Source: an uncultured Oribacterium sp. (GTDB lineage: Bacteria; Bacillota; Clostridia; Lachnospirales; Lachnospiraceae). From it: a DNA stretch of 11,280 nucleotides. Below the pieces are notes generated by a model. It was not told the origin of the DNA, searched no databases, and saw only the letters and a list, made by a program, of their open reading frames with translations. The stretch spans positions 1 through 11,280 of the forward strand of contig CAKQPT010000049.1 of assembly GCA_934270345.1 (NCBI GenBank). Reading direction: 5' to 3'. A program made the position numbers and the translations under genes. This document shows positions 6,119-11,280 of the stretch, piece by piece. Every line of letters begins with the position of its first letter. The stretch's first letter is position 1.

Positions 6119-7180
6119 TTAAGATTCGGTCGGCTGCGCGGCTTCTTCTGCGCGGGCGTTCTCGGCTTCGATGCTGGCGGCGATCTTCTGGACCGCGTCG
6201 GCGTGGACGAAGTCGTAGCACTGCTGGATGGCGTGGGTGATTTCGCGGCCGTCGGTGTTGCCGTGGACCTTCACGACAAGGCCACGGAGACCGAGGATCG
6301 GTGCACCGCCGTACTGCTTCGCATCGAACTTCTTCATCGTGCCCTTAAGGGTGCCCTTGATGAGCGCACCGCCGATCAGGGAGATTGGCGTGGACTTGAT
6401 GGCGCTCATGATCTCACCGAGGAGCATCTTGCCGACGCCCTCATACATCTTCAGGATGCAGTTGCCGACGAAGGCGTCGCATACAACGACGTCGCAGGCA
6501 CCGAAGGAAATCTCACGTGCCTCGCAGGAGCCGATGAAGTTGATGTCCTTCACTTCCTTGAGCAGCGGCATGGTCTCCTTCACGAGGGCATTGCCCTTCT
6601 CCTCCTCGGCACCGACATTGACGAGGCCGACCGTCGGGTTCTGGATGCCACAGACCTCCTTCATATAGATGGAGCCCATCTTCGCGTACTGAACCAGCCA
6701 CTCCGGCTTGGCGTCAACATTGGCACCACTGTCGAGCAGCAGGGTCACACCCTTGCTGGTCGGAATCAGTGCGCCGAACGGTGGACGTGGCACGCCCTTC
6801 GCACGACCGATGATAAGCTGGCCGCCGGCGAGAATCGCACCGCTGGAGCCCGCGGAAATGAAGGCATCGGCATGGCCCTCCTTCACGAAATGAAGCGCCT
6901 TCACGATGCTGGAATCCTTCTTACGACGGATCGCAAGCACCGGCGCCTCGTGCAGGGAAATCACCTCCGCCGCATCACAGATTTCGACACGCGCTGTGAG
7001 CTCCGCCTCCGACACTCCGGCTGCCTTCGCCGCTTTCTGAAGCTCCTCCTTCAGAAGCCCCTCCGGACCGAAAAGAAAAAGCTTCGTATCTTTCGTAGCT
7101 GCAAGGGAACGAAGCGCACCATCCATGATCGCGGAAGGCGCATTATCACCACCCATACAGTCGATTGCTATTCTGACCAT
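6119..7180 (-). CDS. plsX: PlsX, phosphate acyltransferase (acyl-ACP:phosphate)
   Basis: A 353-residue peripheral membrane enzyme that converts acyl-ACP and phosphate to acyl-phosphate, the donor used by PlsY to acylate glycerol-3-phosphate and start phospholipid synthesis. Family motifs are visible throughout: MVRIAIDCMGGDNAP (1-15), SAGSSGAI (109-116), RPPFGALIP (132-140), LDSGANVD (149-156), GLVNVGAEEEKGN (185-197) and CDAFVGNCILKMYEG (234-248). Length is a little above the common 330-345 because of an alanine/glutamate-rich tail (ENARAEEAAQPTES). The start has AAAGGAG four to five bases upstream. A promoter lies about 120 bp ahead. The substrate donor ACP is encoded next, with a REP-like cluster between. 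Neither FapR-type operator sequence nor the often adjacent rpmF/yceD genes are visible upstream. Confidence 0.97.
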   Translation of the reverse strand: MVRIAIDCMGGDNAPSAIMDGALRSLAATKDTKLFLFGPEGLLKEELQKAAKAAGVSEAELTARVEICDAAEVISLHEAPVLAIRRKKDSSIVKALHFVKEGHADAFISAGSSGAILAGGQLIIGRAKGVPRPPFGALIPTSKGVTLLLDSGANVDAKPEWLVQYAKMGSIYMKEVCGIQNPTVGLVNVGAEEEKGNALVKETMPLLKEVKDINFIGSCEAREISFGACDVVVCDAFVGNCILKMYEGVGKMLLGEIMSAIKSTPISLIGGALIKGTLKGTMKKFDAKQYGGAPILGLRGLVVKVHGNTDGREITHAIQQCYDFVHADAVQKIAASIEAENARAEEAAQPTES

Positions 7181-7296
7181 AATACTCCTTTTTCATCGAG
7201 GACTATCGTATTCTTAACCGCGCGTTACACTCCTGCGTCACAGCACGGACATCAAATACGCATACCACCTCGAATTTAACATTAAAACATCTCTAT

Positions 7297-7325
7297 ATTC
7301 TAATATGCGTACAGTGATTTTGCAA
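7297..7325 (-). promoter_or_regulatory. Sigma-A promoter of plsX
   Basis: On the minus strand TTGCAA (7320-7325) and TAGAAT (7297-7302) are separated by exactly 17 bases, in an AT-rich context. Transcription would begin near 7290, giving a plsX leader of about 110 nt. The leader contains no open frame longer than a few codons after a ribosome binding site. This is probably the promoter of the plsX-acpP-rnc-smc-ftsY transcription unit. Confidence 0.7.
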
Positions 7326-7353
7326 GAATTGCATTCAAGCCGGCGATTTCAGG

Positions 7354-7583
7354 CAGAGCCCAGGAGGACCTGACACAGAAGCCATACGGAGAGGTCGTGA
7401 AGAATCAAAATCCCATCCCTTAGAAGCACTTGGTGTTATCTTTCCCTGGAACCCTCTAGCAACGCTGAGTTTTCATGAAGGAAACTCAGCGATTGCAGAG
7501 GGCCTAGTACTTCTTAGGGATGGGATTTAGAGTCTTCCGAGCTCGGAGTACTGTGCTTATGTGCCAGGTCCTCCGGGTCTCTG
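7354..7583. repeat. Element C: 230-bp imperfect palindrome between the GGDEF gene and plsX
   Basis: The two halves of this non-coding stretch pair along nearly their whole length. Outer arms 7354-7372 and 7565-7583 match at 17 of 19 positions (core GGAGGACCTG). A middle segment pairs AATCCCATCCCT with its complement (7409-7420 with 7516-7527), continuing into AGAAG-ACT. The apex is a strong stem: CCCTCTAGCAACGCTGAGTTT (split as CCCTCT at 7453, CGCTGAGTTT at 7463) against the complement ending 7501, with a short loop around 7473-7481. Neither end has a T-run, so it is not a standard terminator, though it follows the GGDEF stop by 12 nt. It lacks the conserved blocks of elements A and B, so it is a separate type. 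It could be a hairpin-type miniature repeat or a structured 3' RNA. Confidence 0.8.
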
Positions 7584-7594
7584 AAAGCATGTAA

Positions 7595-8725
7595 TCACTC
7601 ATGTATCAGCTGATGATAGCGCCGCTTCTCCTCATACATCCGCTCGTCCATTTCGCGGAGGAAGGTTTCGGTGTCGCCCGGGGTGAGCTTCGCCTGGCCC
7701 ATCGAGACGCTGATCTTAAACGGTTCTGCGCCGGAGCGATTGAAGACGTCGAGGCGACGGTTGATTTCCGTCATGGTTTCGAAGACCGCGTTCGGATCTT
7801 CACAGATCAGCAGCGCCACGAACTCATCGCCGGCATAGCGGATCGGGATTCCGCCGTCCGGAAGAGACTTCGCGAGGATGTTGCCCATCACACGGATCGC
7901 CTGGTCACCCATACTGTGACCGTAGCGGTCGTTGATCTGCTTGAAGTCATTGACATCCATCATGATCCCGTAAATGGAGAATCGCGATAATCGTTCTTTA
8001 TTTGCAAGCACGCGGTCGAGGTAACGCCGATTATAGAGTCCCGACAGCGAGTCCGTCGAGATATTCTCGGAGTACACCTGCATCTGCACGAAGGTAAGCG
8101 AAATGGCGACCGAAATCCAGGAGCTCGTGATACCGTAACGCAGGAACTGTATGATGATCCCGAGTACACAAGGTCCCATGAAGTAGAAAATCGGGAAGAA
8201 ATCGAGGTTCACGCCCTCTTCCTTCGAGTGATATACGAGGTAAATACTGTAGAGCAGATACAGATAGATCGAGATATACCCGATGATCGAGTAAAATCCG
8301 CGGCTGTATATATTGTCCGCTGAAATCGTGAACATGAAGCCGGTCCCGCGCAGGTTATACAGGAGACAGACGATCTCGAACAGGAACGGGATCGCGACGT
8401 AGCGGAGGTTCCGCCGGTACCGTGCATGGTTCTTATAAATATGCAGGTCGACATAGAGGCACCAGAGGAAACCGACACCGACCGTGCCTATATAAGACAG
8501 GCTGTTCGTGAGGTAGTTGAGGAAGCGCGCGCCGACGAAGCTCTGCCCATCCACGAGGAAGGTGAGGGTGTCGATCACGGCCCCCAGCAGCGTGATGATC
8601 GTCATCCAGTCATAGATCCGGTCATCCCCATGTATGCTCTCTCTGTTTCGATGTCGGCAAAACAGCAGAAACGCCATCATGATGATGGCGGCACCATTCG
8701 CCATGAAAATCTCTTCAAAAATCAT
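7595..8725 (-). CDS. Polytopic membrane protein with C-terminal GGDEF domain (probable diguanylate cyclase)
   Basis: A 376-residue protein. About seven hydrophobic segments fill residues 8-216 (roughly 8-23, 42-58, 70-92, 107-123, 142-165, 176-196 and 201-216), followed by a GGDEF domain from DSLSGLYNRRYLDRV (225-239) to the end. The active-site loop reads RYAGDEF (296-302), i.e. AGDEF in place of GGDEF, a substitution found in some active enzymes; metal-binding MDVNDFKQIND (256-266) and YGHSMGD (268-274) are intact. The RxxD inhibitory site normally five residues before the signature is not present (SLPDGGIPI instead), so product inhibition through it is unlikely. Probable role: making cyclic di-GMP in response to a membrane or ligand signal. 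It has its own promoter and no partner gene. The ribosome binding site before 8725 is weak (GTTGAG); Met8 (8704) is an alternative start. Confidence 0.88.
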   Translation of the reverse strand: MIFEEIFMANGAAIIMMAFLLFCRHRNRESIHGDDRIYDWMTIITLLGAVIDTLTFLVDGQSFVGARFLNYLTNSLSYIGTVGVGFLWCLYVDLHIYKNHARYRRNLRYVAIPFLFEIVCLLYNLRGTGFMFTISADNIYSRGFYSIIGYISIYLYLLYSIYLVYHSKEEGVNLDFFPIFYFMGPCVLGIIIQFLRYGITSSWISVAISLTFVQMQVYSENISTDSLSGLYNRRYLDRVLANKERLSRFSIYGIMMDVNDFKQINDRYGHSMGDQAIRVMGNILAKSLPDGGIPIRYAGDEFVALLICEDPNAVFETMTEINRRLDVFNRSGAEPFKISVSMGQAKLTPGDTETFLREMDERMYEEKRRYHQLIHE

Positions 8726-8784
8726 AGTCTCAACCTGCTCAATCTCTTTGCTTCATCCAGTAAATCGACATTTTGGTCCCTTAA

Positions 8785-8813
8785 AGTATAAAATTTCGAC
8801 GCCTTTATTGCAA
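8785..8813 (-). promoter_or_regulatory. Sigma-A promoter of the GGDEF gene
   Basis: On the minus strand TTGCAA (8808-8813) and TATACT (8785-8790) are 17 bases apart. The predicted start leaves a leader of about 50-55 nt before the ATG at 8725. No hairpin or operator is obvious in this leader. Confidence 0.75.
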
Positions 8814-8838
8814 TCCGAATGCTGAAATTTACGAAAAA

Positions 8839-9006
8839 ATGCAAGCTGTTCAGGCCAATGCCTCCATCGGGATGCGGCACCAGACTGCCAATGTTTATGC
8901 CAGAACAGCCATCACCGCCCGTGCACCTGATTCAGACAGAAAAATCCGGGCAATGTCGGATGTAGACATTGCCCGGAAATACTTACGACGTATGACAGTA
9001 GTTTAG
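8839..9006 (+). other. Short plus-strand open frame, doubtful gene or gene remnant
   Basis: A plus-strand frame without stop runs from 8785 to TAG at 9004-9006; the first ATG is at 8839 and gives 55 residues (MQAVQANASIGMRHQTANVY at the start, ending ARKYLRRMTVV). Codon choice (GCC, ATC, CGG) looks gene-like, but there is no ribosome binding site before the ATG. The frame contains the terminator of the EF-G-like gene and overlaps its last codon region in antisense. I do not recognise the peptide. An open frame of this size is not rare by chance, so coding status is weak. Confidence 0.15.
8939..8977 (-). terminator. Intrinsic terminator of the EF-G-like gene
   Basis: A perfect 12-13 bp stem (CCGGGCAATGTC at 8946-8957 pairing with 8965-8976) closes a 7-nt loop, and on the minus strand is followed by ATTTTTCT. 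It lies 26 nt after the stop codon. Stem strength, spacing and T-run are all those of a Rho-independent terminator, so the EF-G-like gene and the downstream GGDEF gene are separate units. Confidence 0.9.
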
Positions 9007-11093
9007 TTTCCCTGTGCTGCGTTCTCTTCTACGATCTTGTTCTGAACGTCGCCCGGTGCCTGCTCGTAGCGGGCAAAGCTGTACTCATAATCGCCGGTAC
9101 CGCCGGTCATGGAACGAAGGTCGGTGCCGTAGCCGTACAGATTTGACATCGGAACCTCAGCCTGGATGACCTGCTTGCCATGGCCGATCGACTCCATACC
9201 GAGAACTCTGCCGCGGCGCTTCGTCATATCGCCCATGATATCGCCGGTATTGGCATCCGGAACCGTGACCTTGATGGATGCGATCGGCTCGAGAAGAATC
9301 GGCTGACACTTCATGAAGGCATCCTTAAACGCCATGTTCGACGCCGTCTTGAACGCCATATCGGAGGAATCAACCGGATGGTAGGAACCATCGAGGAGGA
9401 TTGCCTTGACGCCGACAACCGGATATCCGGCCAGAGGACCCTTCTCACAGCCCTCCTGAACGCCCTTCTCAACCGCCGGGAAGTAGTTCTTCGGAACGGA
9501 TCCGCCGAATACCTGCTCCTCGAATACATACGGGGTCTCGAGGTCGCCGGACGGCTCGAACTGCATGATGACATCACCGAACTGGCCGTGTCCGCCGGAC
9601 TGCTTCTTATATCTGCCCTGTACCTTCGCGCTCTTCTTGATGGTCTCGCGATATGCGAAACGAGGCTTCGACAGGACGAGGGTTACGTTGTAGCGCTCCT
9701 TGATCTCGGACGCCACGACGTCGAGCTGCTGATCGCCGATACCATAGATGAGGGACTGACGGTTCTCCGGATCGGAAACGGTCTTGAGGGTCTTGTCCTC
9801 TTCCATCATACGGGCGAGTGCGGTCGCGAGCTTATCTTCCTCGGTCTTGTTCTCTGCGGCGTATGCCTTAAAAGTATATGGCGTCGAGAACTGCGGGCCG
9901 TGGTACATGATCGGCGCATTACGAACCGCCATGGTATCACCGGTTGCGGTCACGCTGAGCTTCGCAACGGCACCGATATCACCGGACTTCAGCTCCGGGA
10001 CCTCGATGGACTCCTTGCCGCGAAGGACGTAGATCTTACCGATCTTCTCGGTGGTTTCCTTATTTACGTTATAGACCTCTGAATTCGGCTTCAGGGTACC
10101 GGTGCAGACCTTCATGAGGGAGTACTTTCCGAGGAACGGATCCACGATGGTCTTCCATACCTTCGCGGTCAGGGTCGCGTCGGAATTATACTTTGCGGTG
10201 AAACGCTCGCCGTTCGATACATCGACGCCGACGGTCTCAAACTCATCCGGTGCCGGGAAGTACTTGTCGATGACCTGAAGAAGGACATTGAAGCCCTGTA
10301 CGTTCAGGCCGGAGCCCATGAGTACCGGAACCATGCTGCAGGTCTTCACGTTCTGACGAAGTGCGGTCTGGATCTCCTCGACGGTGAACTCCTCACCACC
10401 GAAGTACTTCTCCATGAACTCGTCGGAGGTCTCTGCAACGGCCTCGAGAAGTGCATTTCTTGCGATACCGAGGTTCTTCTTTACATACTCCGGAATCTCG
10501 CAAGGCTCGTACTCGTTCGGCTTTGTGAACTTACGGCCCTCCATCTTTACGACGTTTACGAGGCCGACAAACTTCTCATTTTCGCGGATCGGGATCTGGA
10601 ACGGTGCGACGGAACGTCCGAACTGCTTCTCCAGATTCAGTACCAGCTGACGGAAGGATGCGTGATCGTCATCCATGTTCGTCACGAAGAAAAGACGTGG
10701 GATGCGGTACTTCTCACAGATGTCCCAGGCTCTCAGTGTGCCCGGCTCGATGCCTGCCTTACAGTTCACCACGATGATGGCAGCGTCCGCTACAGAAACG
10801 GCTTCCTCCACCTCGCCCACGAAATCAAAATAACCCGGAGTGTCCAGTATATTGATCTTGAGATCTCCGTGCTCACCCTTATACTCGATCGGAACGGTGG
10901 TCGCGGAAATCGAAAACTTTCTCTTGATTTCTTCCTTGTCGTAATCCGAAACTGTGTTGCCCTCAGGGACGCTTCCCATTCTGGTGGTTACGCCTGTAAC
11001 ATAAGCGAGTGCCTCTGCTACGGTCGTCTTTCCTGCGCCACCATGTCCCAAAAGGACAACGTTACGTATGTTTCCGGTGTCATATACCTTCAT
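9003..11093 (-). CDS. EF-G paralogue (EF-G2/FusA-like translational GTPase)
   Basis: A 696-residue protein with EF-G domain order: G domain with P-loop GHGGAGKT (16-23), DTPGYFDFVGEV (84-95) and TNMD (138-141); domain II near 300-400; and domains III-V, including KKSAKVQGRYKKQSGGHGQF and a C-terminal half ending in the GYGTDLRSMTGGTGDYEYSF region typical of EF-G. It belongs with the EF-G2/FusA-like group rather than the canonical factor: switch I lacks the RGITI sequence (EEIKRKFSIS instead), the G4 motif is TNMD rather than NKMD, and the histidine of DTPGH is tyrosine (Tyr88). It probably binds ribosomes, but its role in translocation or another step is not known from sequence. The start MKVYDTGN at 11093 is preferred because AGGAGG sits nine bases upstream; the longer frame from 11114 would place that site inside the coding region. 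It is monocistronic with its own promoter and terminator; no rpsL/rpsG/tuf neighbours are present. Confidence 0.93.
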   Translation of the reverse strand: MKVYDTGNIRNVVLLGHGGAGKTTVAEALAYVTGVTTRMGSVPEGNTVSDYDKEEIKRKFSISATTVPIEYKGEHGDLKINILDTPGYFDFVGEVEEAVSVADAAIIVVNCKAGIEPGTLRAWDICEKYRIPRLFFVTNMDDDHASFRQLVLNLEKQFGRSVAPFQIPIRENEKFVGLVNVVKMEGRKFTKPNEYEPCEIPEYVKKNLGIARNALLEAVAETSDEFMEKYFGGEEFTVEEIQTALRQNVKTCSMVPVLMGSGLNVQGFNVLLQVIDKYFPAPDEFETVGVDVSNGERFTAKYNSDATLTAKVWKTIVDPFLGKYSLMKVCTGTLKPNSEVYNVNKETTEKIGKIYVLRGKESIEVPELKSGDIGAVAKLSVTATGDTMAVRNAPIMYHGPQFSTPYTFKAYAAENKTEEDKLATALARMMEEDKTLKTVSDPENRQSLIYGIGDQQLDVVASEIKERYNVTLVLSKPRFAYRETIKKSAKVQGRYKKQSGGHGQFGDVIMQFEPSGDLETPYVFEEQVFGGSVPKNYFPAVEKGVQEGCEKGPLAGYPVVGVKAILLDGSYHPVDSSDMAFKTASNMAFKDAFMKCQPILLEPIASIKVTVPDANTGDIMGDMTKRRGRVLGMESIGHGKQVIQAEVPMSNLYGYGTDLRSMTGGTGDYEYSFARYEQAPGDVQNKIVEENAAQGN

Positions 11094-11136
11094 AAGTCTT
11101 TCCCTCCTGTGCATACGAAGTATTTCATTAGTTAGT

Positions 11137-11165
11137 ATTCTACTAAAAATAAAAGGCTAATACAA
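11137..11165 (-). promoter_or_regulatory. Sigma-A promoter of the EF-G-like gene
   Basis: On the minus strand TTGTAT (11160-11165) and TAGAAT (11137-11142) are separated by 17 bases in AT-rich DNA; the leader would be about 35-40 nt and contains the AGGAGG ribosome binding site. A second AT-rich run (GGTATAAAAT on the minus strand, near 11180) could be another -10 but lacks a convincing -35. Confidence 0.7.
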
Positions 11166-11234
11166 GAAATTTGTGAATTTTATACCAAATAAGAGGGTAA
11201 AAACGTTACTGTTCACTCGTAACCTTGCATAGTT

Positions 11235-11279
11235 AAGGCCGGACCGCTAAACTGATCTCAGTTGATGCGGACCGGCCTT
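11235..11279. terminator. Hairpin at the right edge, probable terminator of an upstream gene
   Basis: AAGGCCGG-A-CCGC (11235-11247) pairs with GCGG-A-CCGGCCTT (11267-11279) apart from one A-A mismatch, and an inner stem AACTG/CAGTT extends it. The structure is strong and nearly symmetric. Since no plus-strand gene precedes it, it most likely ends a minus-strand gene lying beyond the window, perhaps in both directions. The T-run on the minus side is short, and the plus-side T-run is cut by the window edge. Confidence 0.6.
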
Positions 11280-11280
11280 T

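Noticed and set aside
6092..7279. Plus-strand open frame of 395 codons covering plsX
   Set aside because: Antisense to an intact PlsX with all family motifs, starts inside a palindrome, and is rich in His/Arg/Asp in the manner of shadow frames.
7181..7296. FapR operator or riboswitch in the plsX leader
   Set aside because: No inverted repeat resembling a FapR site and no recognisable aptamer fold; only a plain leader is visible.
7354..7583. Element C as 6S RNA
   Set aside because: Its length and single long hairpin are suggestive, but I see no clear promoter of its own and no recognisable central open bubble; the pairing is more continuous than expected.
9180..10082. Plus-strand open frame of 300 codons inside the EF-G-like gene
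   Set aside because: Antisense shadow of a complete EF-G domain structure, without a supported start.

Overview
The window looks like chromosomal DNA of a low-to-moderate GC Firmicute, most likely a class Clostridia, Lachnospiraceae-like bacterium. I infer this from the plsX-acpP-rnc-smc-ftsY-ylxM gene order (the Bacillus/Clostridium lipid-RNase III-SMC-SRP cluster), strong AGGAG-type ribosome binding sites, sigma-A-type promoters and a polytopic GGDEF protein. I cannot name the species. Every confidently called gene is on the minus strand, so transcription runs from high to low coordinates.

Layout in transcription order. At 11280-9003 there is a hairpin at the window edge, a sigma-A promoter, and an EF-G paralogue of the EF-G2/FusA-like type ending in a clear intrinsic terminator. 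At 8813-7595 a promoter precedes a seven-helix membrane protein with a C-terminal GGDEF domain (AGDEF signature). At 7583-7181 there is a 230-bp imperfect palindrome (element C), then a promoter leading into plsX. At 7180-417 are plsX (phosphate acyltransferase), acpP (acyl carrier protein), rnc (RNase III), smc (overlapping rnc by 20 nt) and ftsY (SRP receptor). At 334-1 there is a terminator-like hairpin whose arm also carries the -35 box of the next promoter, followed by the start of ylxM, which normally precedes ffh.

The gene content is housekeeping: membrane phospholipid initiation (PlsX, ACP), RNA processing (Rnc), chromosome organisation (SMC) and co-translational protein targeting (FtsY, YlxM). 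The usual fabD and fabG are absent between plsX and acpP.

The unusual material lies between the genes. Almost every spacer holds a large inverted repeat. Two of them, element A (smc-ftsY spacer) and element B (acpP-rnc spacer), belong to one family: internal sequence blocks are nearly identical, while the outer arms and apical stem differ in sequence but remain self-complementary. This compensatory pattern argues for a conserved folded element, either a structured RNA or a hairpin-type mobile repeat. The plsX-acpP spacer carries three spaced TGGGGTC/GACCCCA palindromes resembling REP sequences. Element C, after the GGDEF gene, is a third, different long hairpin. I see no CRISPR array, tRNA, rRNA or complete insertion sequence.
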